From assembly GCA_902495245.1 (NCBI GenBank), contig CABUWI010000002.1:186001-250000 (forward strand): a stretch of 64,000 nucleotides of DNA, in the 5' to 3' direction. Of the stretch, positions 33,537 through 42,597 are shown piece after piece. Positions within the stretch are counted from its first letter, which is position 1. The number at the start of each line of letters is the position of its first letter. The stretch is from an uncultured Porphyromonadaceae bacterium (lineage in GTDB: Bacteria > Bacteroidota > Bacteroidia > Bacteroidales > Muribaculaceae). Both the position numbers and the translations under genes were made by a program. The notes under the pieces were generated by a model that was given only the letters and a program-made list of their open reading frames with translations, did not search any database and was not told the DNA's origin.

Positions 33537-36524
33537 ATGTTCAAACACTTTACCTCTATGAAAGGGCTGATGGCGCTCGCGCTCGGCTCTTTCGCCCTCG
33601 GAGCCTCCGCCGCGTTGCCTACGGCCTCCGAAGCTCCCGCCGACGGTAATTTTGCCGAGGGTACCACATGGTACAGCTGGCAGAAGAACGGCTCAAACGC
33701 CTACATCGTAAACCTTGACACCTACAAGACCTCGTCAGGCAACAACTTCCTGCTGACAAAGACCTCGCTGCCCGGCTCGGACGATTTCGCCGCAGCGCAG
33801 TGGTGCTTCGTAGGCGACAACGAAAACGGCTACACCATCTACAACAAGGCTGCCGGCACAACACAGGTACTTGGCTCGCTGGTCAACACCGCGACCACCG
33901 GCCAGGACTCGTACGTAAAGATGTATGATGCGACCGCTCCGGGCGACAACGTAGTTACCAAATTCTACCTCGGCGAGCACAGCACGACCGGTTGCATTTA
34001 CATCGAGCTGTTCACCACGAAAGACGCCACGAACAACCACCACATGCTGAACAAGCGCAACCCCGGCGGCGGCTCGGACGCCCTGTCGCTCTGGACTACT
34101 TGCTCTTCAGCCGGCCGCGCCACCGACGCCGGCTGCGCGTTCAAACTGACCGAGACGGCCAACTACGACGAAGTGCTGAATGCTGCAAAAGCCGAAGCCA
34201 AAGCAACAATCAGAGGCGTGCAGGAGTTCTATCATGATCAGACAGCCTTCAACAATCTGCTCAACGACCTCGAAAACGCCACCTCAACCACCGACATCGA
34301 CGCGTGCGTCAACCGCGTCATGACTGCCATTGACAAAAAAATCGTGCACCTGACCTACGCTCCCCGTGCCAACGAGTCAACCTGCAAGTATCTCGGCGTA
34401 GTCGGCGACGGTAACCTGCGTGTGGCCAAGCTGCTCGACGAGATGGGCGCCCGCACCAAGTGGCAGCTTGAGCGCGTCGGTTCGACCAACACTTTCAAAC
34501 TGCGCAACATATCGACAGATACTTATATCCATGTCTCCAACGACGGTCAGACCTCCAACACCAGCGACCGCGACTATACGTTCGAATTCAAGAACAACAC
34601 AGCCGTTGAAGGCGGCATCGCCATCAAATACAGCGGCAGCAACAGCTGGGTCTGCCTGAGTGTAGTCGAAACACATGGCAACAGCGCCGTGACAGGGCAT
34701 AAGTATGTACTGAACCAGACTCCTTCCAATGCAAATAACGTCAACAACGAGATCAACGCATGGCTCGTTACCCCCGCAGGCGTTGACTACAAGACCATTC
34801 CTGAAGACGGTGCTTACTTTGTTATCCGCAGCAACCGCGGCCTCACCGGCTCGCCCAACGGATTTAGCGAAGGCTTCCGCGGCACGCTGCTCGGCTGCTA
34901 CACTCCCGACCGCGAAAAGGCCCGCCACAACAAGGGCTATGAGACCGGCGTGCATCTGCGCAAGTACATGACCGGCATGCAGACCATCTGGAAAATCGTG
35001 CCTCAGTCCGAGGGCGGCTATAAAATCTACAGCCTCATGGGCGAGAACGCCGACGGCACCCCCTCGCTGGGCATGCACTTCACTCAGGGCAGCAAGGTAA
35101 CAATCACCAATGAGCCCACTACGGTTTATTTCATCAACGTATCCAACTACAATCCTGACGCTGACAAAACCTCGCCTCTGCCCTATGGCATTGCAATCAA
35201 TACTGAGGCACAGGTTACAAACCAGTGCTTCGACCAGTCGAACGCACTGAGCGGCGCCGAAAACAATTCGAGCATCAATGCCGACTTCTATGTCGTTGCC
35301 GGCGATGGCTACGGCCCCGCATCTGAATCGGGCAAGACCAACCAGGGCACAGTGTTCTACCTTGAACGCGTAAGCTCGTATGACGTTCAGGCCGCCAAAG
35401 AGGCCTTCATTGACTACGCCGCCGAGAACCGCATGTTCGAACTGCTGAAAAACGTTCTGACACCCGCCGAGCAGGCTGCCGCACTCGCTGAAAAGACAAC
35501 CACCGACGCTTCGACAATCACCGACATCGCCGCAGCCCGCAACTACCTCAACGAGGGTGAACATGCCGCCTCGACTCTTGCATTCGAACAGCTCAACGGC
35601 AAGGTGATCCGCCTCAGCAACCGTATGGACGCCGCATGGTACATGTGCCCGAACCCCACTAACGCCGCTCTACTGCATACATCAAACGCCAATGTGGAAA
35701 CCTCTCTTGACTATCTTTGGGAGGTTGAGGTAGTTGATGCCGCCATGCGTCAAGTCCGCCTGAAAAACTATGCCAACGGCAAATATGTCGGCCCGATTAC
35801 CACCGGCGACAATACCAACGTTACGATAGTTGACAATGCCGACAATGCCGGCACGTACACAATTTCACGTTATTACAGCCTGGACGGCCAATCGTTCTAC
35901 GCCAACCTGCTGGCCGACAACGGCGACCTCAGCCACAATGCATTGCACCGCGCCTCGCAGGGCGGCAACAAGGTTGTGCGCTGGACGCACTCCGCACTGG
36001 CTTCGCACTGGACGCTGATGAACGCCGCCGCCAATGACGTGAAGAACACTCAGCTCGAGCTGTCAATCAACGCCGAGGGCACCGTCATCTCCATCAAGAA
36101 CGCCGAGGGCAGCGGCGCGCTGACTAAAACGGCCGACTTCCCCGAGACGCACAAGGTTACGCTGACTCCCGCAGCCGCTACTGCCGTTGCAGCCGACGAG
36201 GCTACCGCCACCCCCGTTGCAGTCGAGATTCCCGAGGACAACATCTCCGCAACCACCGACGGCTTTGATATCAGCCTCGACGGCCTCAACGTAGTGCCCT
36301 CCGACTACACCCTGAATGTTCCCGCCGGCTACTTCACCGTCAACAGCAAACTCGCTCCCGCAATGAGCACCGCTGTCAAGGTTGAAGACACCACGAGCAT
36401 CAAGGAAATCGGCACTGCCGAAAAGACCGGCGCCACGGTGATTTACGACCTGCAGGGCCGTCGCGTAAGCAAGGCCTCGAAGGGCGTCTACATCATCAAC
36501 GGCGTCAAGACTCTTGTGAAATAA
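33537..36524 (+). CDS. Large secreted protein with lectin-like modules
   Basis: The 995-residue protein has a signal peptide (FTSMKGLMALALGSFALGAS) and no catalytic motif I can name. It alternates helical segments (ALAEKTTTDASTITDIAAAR) with beta-rich modules of ricin-B-like style, where W..(K/E) strands repeat: WQLERVGSTNTFKLRNISTD, WEVEVVDAAMRQVRLKNYAN. Similar helical plus beta modules occur in the C-terminal half of the GH20 protein at 37796-41233. The end, VIYDLQGRRVSKASKGVYII, is a sorting-like tail. It is probably a surface or secreted carbohydrate-binding protein, but the family is unnamed to me. Own promoter and terminator. Confidence 0.7.
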   Translation: MFKHFTSMKGLMALALGSFALGASAALPTASEAPADGNFAEGTTWYSWQKNGSNAYIVNLDTYKTSSGNNFLLTKTSLPGSDDFAAAQWCFVGDNENGYTIYNKAAGTTQVLGSLVNTATTGQDSYVKMYDATAPGDNVVTKFYLGEHSTTGCIYIELFTTKDATNNHHMLNKRNPGGGSDALSLWTTCSSAGRATDAGCAFKLTETANYDEVLNAAKAEAKATIRGVQEFYHDQTAFNNLLNDLENATSTTDIDACVNRVMTAIDKKIVHLTYAPRANESTCKYLGVVGDGNLRVAKLLDEMGARTKWQLERVGSTNTFKLRNISTDTYIHVSNDGQTSNTSDRDYTFEFKNNTAVEGGIAIKYSGSNSWVCLSVVETHGNSAVTGHKYVLNQTPSNANNVNNEINAWLVTPAGVDYKTIPEDGAYFVIRSNRGLTGSPNGFSEGFRGTLLGCYTPDREKARHNKGYETGVHLRKYMTGMQTIWKIVPQSEGGYKIYSLMGENADGTPSLGMHFTQGSKVTITNEPTTVYFINVSNYNPDADKTSPLPYGIAINTEAQVTNQCFDQSNALSGAENNSSINADFYVVAGDGYGPASESGKTNQGTVFYLERVSSYDVQAAKEAFIDYAAENRMFELLKNVLTPAEQAAALAEKTTTDASTITDIAAARNYLNEGEHAASTLAFEQLNGKVIRLSNRMDAAWYMCPNPTNAALLHTSNANVETSLDYLWEVEVVDAAMRQVRLKNYANGKYVGPITTGDNTNVTIVDNADNAGTYTISRYYSLDGQSFYANLLADNGDLSHNALHRASQGGNKVVRWTHSALASHWTLMNAAANDVKNTQLELSINAEGTVISIKNAEGSGALTKTADFPETHKVTLTPAAATAVAADEATATPVAVEIPEDNISATTDGFDISLDGLNVVPSDYTLNVPAGYFTVNSKLAPAMSTAVKVEDTTSIKEIGTAEKTGATVIYDLQGRRVSKASKGVYIINGVKTLVK

Positions 36525-36564
36525 TATCCTCAGGAAAGAGATATTATATAGATAGATTGATTGG

Positions 36565-36595
36565 AAAACGGTGGCCTGTGAAGGTCGCCGTTTTT
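36565..36595 (+). terminator. Rho-independent terminator
   Basis: AAAACGGTGGCC pairs with GGTCGCCGTTTT (two wobble pairs) around a 6-nt loop and runs into TTTTT. It follows the lectin-like protein gene. Confidence 0.8.
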
Positions 36596-36677
36596 GCTAT
36601 TCTCAAAAAACATTGGAGCCTATATCTGCGTTATTACACAAGAAAGCATATAAACCCGATTTTCAATAACCGAAATC

Positions 36678-37679
36678 ATGGAATTCCTAACAAACGAAAA
36701 ACTCGTCATTGTCGGCGCGGCCGGCATGATCGGGTCGAACATGGCGCAGATTGCGGCCATGAAGCATCTCACCTCCGACCTCTGCCTTTATGACTCTTAC
36801 GCCCCGGGGCTCGAGGGCGTGGCCGAAGAGTTGCGCCACTGCGGCTTCGACGGTCTGAACCTCACGGCCACGACCGACGTGAAAGAAGCCTTCAAGGGCG
36901 CCAAATACATCGTCTCGTCGGGCGGCGCCGCCCGCAAGGCCGGCATGACCCGCGAAGACCTTCTGCGCGGCAACTCGGAGACGGCCGAACAGCTCGGCAA
37001 GGACATCCGCACCTACTGCCCCGACGTGAAGCACGTGGTGGTGGTGTTCAACCCGGCAGACATCACAGGCCTGGTAACGCTGATTTATTCAGGTCTGAAA
37101 CCCTCGCAGGTGTCGACCCTGGCCGCGCTTGACTCCACACGCCTGCGCAGCGAGCTGGCCGCTTACTTCCACATTCCGGCCGACGAAGTGGTGAACTCGC
37201 GCACCTATGGCGGCCACGGCGAGCAGATGGCCGTGTTCGCCTCGACCACGACCGTTGCAGGCCGGCCGCTCACACAGCTTATCGGCACGGAAGCCCTGCC
37301 GCGCCAGAAATGGGAAGAAATCAAACAGCGCGTAATTCAAGGCGGCAAACACATCATCGACCTGCGCGGCCGCTCGTCGTTCCAGAGCCCGGCAGTGCTG
37401 TCAATCGACATGATTGCCGCCGCAATGGGCGGCAAGCCTTTCACATGGCCCGTGGGCACCTATGTGAACGACGGCACCTACAACCACATCATGATGGCTA
37501 TGGAGACCACCGTCGACAGCCGTGGCGTAACCGTCAAGCCCCTCAAAGGCACGCCCGAAGAGCACAAAGAGCTCGACGAGAGCTACCACCACCTCTGCAA
37601 ACTGCGCGACGAGGTCATTTCGCTCGGCATCATTCCGCCGATTGACCGTTGGGGCGAAATCAATCCCAACCTGAAATAA
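36678..37679 (+). CDS. mdh: Malate dehydrogenase
   Basis: The 333-residue NAD-dependent enzyme interconverts malate and oxaloacetate. The Rossmann motif is VGAAGMIGSN near 12-21, the catalytic loop holds RTYGGHGEQM with the active His, and Arg residues in TREDLLRGNSE and DSTRLRSELA bind the substrate. Length and the lactate/malate dehydrogenase fold fit Bacteroidales Mdh, part of the fumarate-succinate branch. It is monocistronic, between two terminators, and carries the core GC-rich codon use. Confidence 0.93.
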   Translation: MEFLTNEKLVIVGAAGMIGSNMAQIAAMKHLTSDLCLYDSYAPGLEGVAEELRHCGFDGLNLTATTDVKEAFKGAKYIVSSGGAARKAGMTREDLLRGNSETAEQLGKDIRTYCPDVKHVVVVFNPADITGLVTLIYSGLKPSQVSTLAALDSTRLRSELAAYFHIPADEVVNSRTYGGHGEQMAVFASTTTVAGRPLTQLIGTEALPRQKWEEIKQRVIQGGKHIIDLRGRSSFQSPAVLSIDMIAAAMGGKPFTWPVGTYVNDGTYNHIMMAMETTVDSRGVTVKPLKGTPEEHKELDESYHHLCKLRDEVISLGIIPPIDRWGEINPNLK

Positions 37680-37698
37680 CGAAACAAACTGACAAACG

Positions 37699-37729
37699 GA
37701 GCGGCGAATTCTTTCGCCGCTCTCTTTTT
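37699..37729 (+). terminator. Rho-independent terminator of mdh
   Basis: A 10-bp stem GAGCGGCGAA/TTCGCCGCTC with loop TTCT is followed by TCTTTTT. Confidence 0.9.
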
Positions 37730-37758
37730 GGGGTGTTGCGTAATTGGGCGATTTTATG

Positions 37759-37766
37759 TAAATTTG
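37759..37766 (+). promoter_or_regulatory. -7 box of the GH20 gene
   Basis: TAAATTTG, 29 bp before the ATG at 37796. Confidence 0.6.
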
Positions 37767-37795
37767 CCGAAAATTTAATTTACCAATTTATTATC

Positions 37796-40700
37796 ATGAA
37801 GAAAATTTTGCTTTCTATGGCTTTGGCATCGTTTGCCGCAGCCGGCGCGCACGCTTCGGTTGAGCATCTGCTTCCGCGGGTGCACCAGCTCGAGGTTACT
37901 CAGGCGCCGGGCTTCGCGCTGAACCGCGCCGTAGCCGTTACCGACCCCACCAACTGCTCATGGCTCACGACCACCCTCGGCGAAATCGGCCTGACGGTCG
38001 CCCCTTCGGCTCAGGCACGCCTGACGGTTGAGGTTGTCGACGAGATTCCCGGCGCGTTCAACCACAAAGTGGCCGACTATCCCGACGAGGCATATTCAAT
38101 TTCCGTCGCAGCCGATGAAATCAAAATCAAGGTGCTGACCCCCACCGGCACGATCCGCGCCGCGCAGACCCTGGCCCAGCTGGCCCAGACGCGCACCGAC
38201 ATCGAGGCCGTGAACATTACCGACTGGCCCGCCTTCAAGGTGCGCGGCTTCATGCAGGACGTGGGCCGCTCGTTCCTGTCGGTCGACGAGCTGAAAGAGG
38301 AGATTGACCTGCTGTCGCGCTTCAAGGTCAACACCTTCCACTGGCACCTGACCGACTACACCGGCTGGCGCTTCGAGGTGAAAGCTTATCCGGCGCTCAC
38401 GGGTCCGAAGGGCATCACCCGCTATCCGGGCATGTACTACACTCAGGACGACGCAAAAGCCATTCAGGACTATGCGGCCGAACGCGGCATGACCGTCATT
38501 CCCGAAATCGACATGCCGGGCCACTCCCACCCCTTCGTGAACGCCATGGGCCACGCCATGACCACCGAGCAGGGCAAGGCCGAGCTGAAAGTCATACTCA
38601 CGGAAGTGGCAGACGTGTTTGACAAGGCGCCCTACATTCACATCGGCGGCGATGAAATCACGTTTGACGACAGCTTCCTCATCGAAATGATTGACTACGT
38701 CCACAATCTGGGCAAAAAAGTGGTCATCTGGAACAAATACAACCGTCCGGCCAAGGCTATCGACCCCAATGTCATCAAGACCGACATGTCGACCAACTGG
38801 GCAACCTCGGGCACTCTGACCGAGGGCTTCCCCAACATCGACATGCGCTATAACTATACCAACCACTTCGACGTGTTTGCCGACCTGGTGGGCATCTACA
38901 AGTCGAGCATCTTCTACGTGCCGCAGGGCAACGACAACGTGGGCGGCACCATCTCGGCCGCCTGGAACGACACCAAGACGCCCGACGAGACCCACATCGT
39001 ACGCCAGAACAACATCTACGCCAACATCATCGCCTCGGGCGAGCGCGCATGGATTGGCGGCGGCGAACAGTACATCGAGACCGGCGGCGTAACGCTGCCC
39101 AACTCAGGCAGCGAATATGAAGAATTCGCCGACTGGGAGCGCCGTTTCCTCTTCCACAAGTCGACCACCATGGCCCGCGCCAAGTCAAAGATTCCCTACG
39201 TGAAGCAGACCAACGTGCGCTGGCACCTGACCGACCAGATTCCCAACGGCGGCAACGCATCGGCCAAACTCGCGCCCGAAGATTACATGACCGCCGAAAC
39301 GATGCCCACAAGCTTCGACATCGACGGCCAGACCTACGGCGTGAACACCGTTACCGGCGCCGGCATCTACCTGCGCCACATCTGGCACGGCACGGTCAAA
39401 GGCTACTATCCCAACCCTCAGAACAACATGACGGCCTACGCCTGGACCAATATCTACTCAGAGACCGAACAGGACGCCGGCGCTTTCATCGAGTTCTACA
39501 CCTATTCGCGCTCGGGCAACGAAAAGGGACCCGATGCCGGCAAATGGGACCGCCGCGGCTCGCGCATCTGGCTTAACGGCGAAGAGATTCCCGCACCCGA
39601 ATGGGAACAGCCCGGCTTCAACATTCCGCAAGACAACGACACCCGCGGCCTAGCCAACGAGAACTTCACCGCCCGCCCCGCAACCAAGATTCGCCTCAAG
39701 CAGGGCTGGAACCGCGTGTTCCTCAAACTGCCCCACGTCAACTCAGGCGGCACGGCCCGCGACAAGTGGCAGTTCACCTTCGTGGTTACCGACCCCGACG
39801 GCAATGACGCCCTTGAAGGTCTGGTATACTCGCCGATGAAGTGTCTGAACTCGGCCGACGAAGAACTCGCCTCCAAAATTCTCGAGGCCCGCGCCCTGGT
39901 AAACGCCAACTTCAAGGAGGCCGTAGGATTTTATGCGCCGTCGGAACAGAGCGCCGCTCTGCTGGCGAAGGCCGACGAGCTGCAGGCCGACCTCGACAAC
40001 GAGCGCACGGAAGCCGAGCGCACCGCCCAGACCGCCGAGCTTGACCGCATGATTTCGGAGCTGAACGCCTCGCTGGCCACAGCCTCGATCAGCCAGCCTG
40101 AAGAGGGCGCATATTACTACCTGTCGACCCCCCTGCGCGGCTCATTCTACGCCACCGCAGCGTCAGGCGTCGTTACGGGCAACACTGCCGCCTCGGCCGA
40201 AGCCGCCTGGAAATTCGAAAAGCGCACCGACGGCAGCTATAACATCGTCAACTACTCGACCCGTCAATACATCTCGCCCACCGCGGCCAACAACACGCAG
40301 CTGCAGCTGACGGCCGCCGCACCCGCCGCCGGCTGGAGCGTCAAGCCCTCTGACACTACCGGCTTCGTGATCATCACCAGCGGCAACGCCCAGTTCAATC
40401 AGACCAACATTCAGAACAAGGTCTACAACTGGGGCGGAGGCAACAACACGTCTGACCTCGGCTGCAAATATGTGTTCACACTGACCGACTATGTCGACGG
40501 CCCGGTTGAACCCGTCGAGATTCCCGACCCCGTGTTTACGATTCTTGACCGCACGCTCGACGGCTCGGAGCCGCTGCTCGTTCCGGCCGACCTCTCCGCG
40601 CCCGTGCTGACGGCCGAGGCCACCACCGCCGTGCTTCACCTGACAGCCACCGAAGTCAGCAACATCGCCGCATATGCCGCCGCCACCGACACTCGCAACA

Positions 40701-41233
40701 ACGAATATTTCAGCTTCGTGGCCATAGACGGCAACCGCATCGGCCCGCGCTACATGGGCCTCAACAAGCTTGAGGGCTGGTACACCCAGAACACCGACGT
40801 CAACACCAACGAAGTGAAAGTTGCCATCGTGTGCGACCCGACCGTGGGCTATGAGCTTTATCGCGACGGCTCGCTGATTCGCACCATCGCCCTTTCGACC
40901 CTCGGCAATTACGGCCACGTACACTTCGGCAACGTTCCGGAGGCCAACGCCCTCTACATCGGCGGCATCGTTACTAACGACAGCTCCAACAAATATCCGC
41001 TGAAAGCCACTATTCACAGCGCCCGCTTCTGGAACTGCGCCCTGACCGCCGAACAGATTGCCGCGCTCGAATATACCGGCCTGACCGACTCGACCGTCAA
41101 AGACACCATCGGCGGCATCGAAACCGACGCCGACAAGGCTGACGCCGTGTTTGACCTGCAAGGACGCCGCGTCGCCGGACGCCCCGCCGCCGGCATCTAC
41201 ATTGTCAACGGCCACAAAGTCCTCGTCAAATGA
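37796..41233 (+). CDS. Secreted GH20 beta-N-acetylhexosaminidase, multidomain
   Basis: The 1145-residue enzyme removes terminal beta-linked GlcNAc or GalNAc from glycans. After a signal peptide (1-20) comes the GH20b domain (about 25-145) and the TIM barrel (150-480) with the substrate-assisted pair D286-E287 in HIGGDEITF; NTFHWHLTDYTGWR and PEIDMPGHSHP are further barrel motifs. Next are a jelly-roll-like part (TYSRSGNEKGPDAGKWDRRG), a helical linker, a ricin-like module near 765-905 and a LamG-like module near 945-1090. The tail is VFDLQGRRVAGRPAAGIYIV. The mucin or host N-glycan is a likely substrate in a gut setting. The next gene overlaps its stop. Confidence 0.93.
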   Translation: MKKILLSMALASFAAAGAHASVEHLLPRVHQLEVTQAPGFALNRAVAVTDPTNCSWLTTTLGEIGLTVAPSAQARLTVEVVDEIPGAFNHKVADYPDEAYSISVAADEIKIKVLTPTGTIRAAQTLAQLAQTRTDIEAVNITDWPAFKVRGFMQDVGRSFLSVDELKEEIDLLSRFKVNTFHWHLTDYTGWRFEVKAYPALTGPKGITRYPGMYYTQDDAKAIQDYAAERGMTVIPEIDMPGHSHPFVNAMGHAMTTEQGKAELKVILTEVADVFDKAPYIHIGGDEITFDDSFLIEMIDYVHNLGKKVVIWNKYNRPAKAIDPNVIKTDMSTNWATSGTLTEGFPNIDMRYNYTNHFDVFADLVGIYKSSIFYVPQGNDNVGGTISAAWNDTKTPDETHIVRQNNIYANIIASGERAWIGGGEQYIETGGVTLPNSGSEYEEFADWERRFLFHKSTTMARAKSKIPYVKQTNVRWHLTDQIPNGGNASAKLAPEDYMTAETMPTSFDIDGQTYGVNTVTGAGIYLRHIWHGTVKGYYPNPQNNMTAYAWTNIYSETEQDAGAFIEFYTYSRSGNEKGPDAGKWDRRGSRIWLNGEEIPAPEWEQPGFNIPQDNDTRGLANENFTARPATKIRLKQGWNRVFLKLPHVNSGGTARDKWQFTFVVTDPDGNDALEGLVYSPMKCLNSADEELASKILEARALVNANFKEAVGFYAPSEQSAALLAKADELQADLDNERTEAERTAQTAELDRMISELNASLATASISQPEEGAYYYLSTPLRGSFYATAASGVVTGNTAASAEAAWKFEKRTDGSYNIVNYSTRQYISPTAANNTQLQLTAAAPAAGWSVKPSDTTGFVIITSGNAQFNQTNIQNKVYNWGGGNNTSDLGCKYVFTLTDYVDGPVEPVEIPDPVFTILDRTLDGSEPLLVPADLSAPVLTAEATTAVLHLTATEVSNIAAYAAATDTRNNEYFSFVAIDGNRIGPRYMGLNKLEGWYTQNTDVNTNEVKVAIVCDPTVGYELYRDGSLIRTIALSTLGNYGHVHFGNVPEANALYIGGIVTNDSSNKYPLKATIHSARFWNCALTAEQIAALEYTGLTDSTVKDTIGGIETDADKADAVFDLQGRRVAGRPAAGIYIVNGHKVLVK

Positions 41234-42168
41234 CCCTGCACGAAATCTCATCTACCGACTACCTGCGACTCTTCCCCAAGTCGCAGGTAGTTTATAATAC
41301 GCCCGCTTTTACCGAGCTTAACGCATCGAAAGTCAAGCGCGTGATTCGCCTGATGTTTGAATCGGACCATGGCAAGCCCGTGCTCGGCCTGACCATAGGC
41401 GAAACCGCCGACGGCAAGTTCAAGGCACCGTTCTCGGCCCCCTTCGCCTGCTTCGACTTCAACAAAGAGCAAACCGCCGCCGTGGTTCAACAGGCGGCCG
41501 ACGAATTAGCCTCAGCCTTCCCCGGCTTGCAGATTACATTACCTCCGGCCATGTATAGCCCCTCGATGAACGCAAAAACTCAGCTCGCGCTCCTCAACGC
41601 GGGCGCCCGCGCCCTCTACTCAGACTGGAACTATCACATCGACCTGACCTCATTCGCCCCCGGCGAATACGCCTCTATTTTAATAACCGGTGAGCGTTGG
41701 AAACTTAGGCAAGTGATGCGACAAAACTTTGTGCTGGAACCATGCGAGCCGTTACGGGCATATGAAGTTATCAAAATAAACAAAGCGGCTCATGGCTACC
41801 CGCTCAGAATGTCAGCCGAACAAGTTGTTACGACCATCGGTGTCGAGGGGCCCGTAACCGCCGATTCTTTCGTGCTTACAGACGGCGCCACCGATGTCGC
41901 TGCCGCCATCATATACCATGTTGCCCCCGGCATAGCCCAAGTAATTTATTGGGGTCATATTCCCGACTCGCCATATAAATACGTAATGAACCTCTTGGCA
42001 ATGCTGACAGCCGAACACTACCGGGCCATCGGTTATCAGATTCTTGACATCGGACCGGCCTCAGAAGACGGAATTCCGAGCCTCGGACTATGCGAATTCA
42101 AGGAATCAATTGGCTGCCGGTGCTCCCCCAAACCGACACTCGGCTTCGCAAATTCACGTAATTTTTAA
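41230..42168 (+). CDS. GNAT/FemAB-like acyltransferase-fold protein of unknown function
   Basis: The 312-residue cytoplasmic protein overlaps the GH20 stop by 4 bp (ATGA). It begins with TDYLRLFPKSQVVYNTPAFT and has a layout of two related halves typical of FemAB-like double GNAT folds: KPVLGLTIGETADGKFKAPF in the first, and AAIIYHVAPGIAQVIYWGH plus MNLLAMLTAEHYRAIGYQIL in the second. The final GLCEFKESIGCRCSPKPTLG resembles the GNAT end strand 'fK..lGf'. The donor and acceptor are unknown. Being coupled to a secreted hexosaminidase is unusual for a cytosolic transferase. Confidence 0.6.
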   Translation: MTLHEISSTDYLRLFPKSQVVYNTPAFTELNASKVKRVIRLMFESDHGKPVLGLTIGETADGKFKAPFSAPFACFDFNKEQTAAVVQQAADELASAFPGLQITLPPAMYSPSMNAKTQLALLNAGARALYSDWNYHIDLTSFAPGEYASILITGERWKLRQVMRQNFVLEPCEPLRAYEVIKINKAAHGYPLRMSAEQVVTTIGVEGPVTADSFVLTDGATDVAAAIIYHVAPGIAQVIYWGHIPDSPYKYVMNLLAMLTAEHYRAIGYQILDIGPASEDGIPSLGLCEFKESIGCRCSPKPTLGFANSRNF

Positions 42169-42191
42169 TTCTTAATTTTTAATTCTTAATT
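42159..42191. repeat. Short AT-rich tandem repeat
   Basis: Two perfect copies of the 14-bp unit TAATTTTTAATTCT (42159-42172, 42173-42186) plus a partial third copy overlap the stop codon of the preceding gene and run up to the rpmH promoter. Confidence 0.75.
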
Positions 42192-42199
42192 ATTTTGCG

Positions 42200-42207
42200 T
42201 ACCTTTG
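42200..42207 (+). promoter_or_regulatory. -7 box of rpmH
   Basis: TACCTTTG matches TAnnTTTG, 58 bp before the rpmH ATG. Confidence 0.6.
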
Positions 42208-42265
42208 CAGTCCGTAAACCGAAAGGAATTGAATATTTACGTAAATCAAAATCATATAAATCGCG

Positions 42266-42421
42266 ATGAAAAGAACATTCCAACCCTCCAACCGCAAGCG
42301 TGTTAACAAGCACGGTTTCCGTGAAAGAATGGCTACCGCCAACGGCCGCAAGGTACTTGCCCGCCGCCGCGCAAAAGGCCGCAAGAGCCTCACTGTAAGC
42401 GACGCCATCGGCTGCAAGTAA
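42266..42421 (+). CDS. rpmH: 50S ribosomal protein L34
   Basis: A 51-residue basic protein starting MKRTFQPSNRKRVNKHGFRE, then RMATANGRKVLARRRAKGRK, which is L34 nearly to consensus. The C-terminal SLTVSDAIGCK extension fits Bacteroidota versions. The gene is short and easily missed. It has its own promoter and is followed by a terminator. No rnpA lies beside it, unlike in many other phyla. Confidence 0.97.
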   Translation: MKRTFQPSNRKRVNKHGFRERMATANGRKVLARRRAKGRKSLTVSDAIGCK

Positions 42422-42448
42422 TTTTTGCCTCGCCGCTCACGGCATGCG

Positions 42449-42488
42449 GGCGTCGCTTCTGACGAGAACCGACGCCTGTTTAATTTTA
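42449..42488 (+). terminator. Terminator of rpmH
   Basis: GGCGTCG (42449-42455) pairs with CGACGCC (42470-42476) and is followed by the T-rich TGTTTAATTTTA. Confidence 0.65.
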
Positions 42489-42490
42489 TT

Positions 42491-42564
42491 CGGAGTGTAG
42501 CGCAGCCCGGTAGCGCGCCTGGTTTGGGACCAGGTGGTCGCAGGTTCGAATCCTGTCACTCCGA
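42491..42564 (+). tRNA. tRNA-Pro (TGG)
   Basis: A full cloverleaf: acceptor stem CGGAGTG/CACTCCG, D arm with CAGCCCGGTAGCGC, anticodon stem CCTGG/CCAGG around loop TTTGGGA with anticodon TGG, and T arm CAGG-TTCGAAT-CCTG. Position 73 is A and CCA is not encoded. Confidence 0.97.
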
Positions 42565-42597
42565 CCTATTATTTTTCTCTCTCTTCCCCCACACAAG

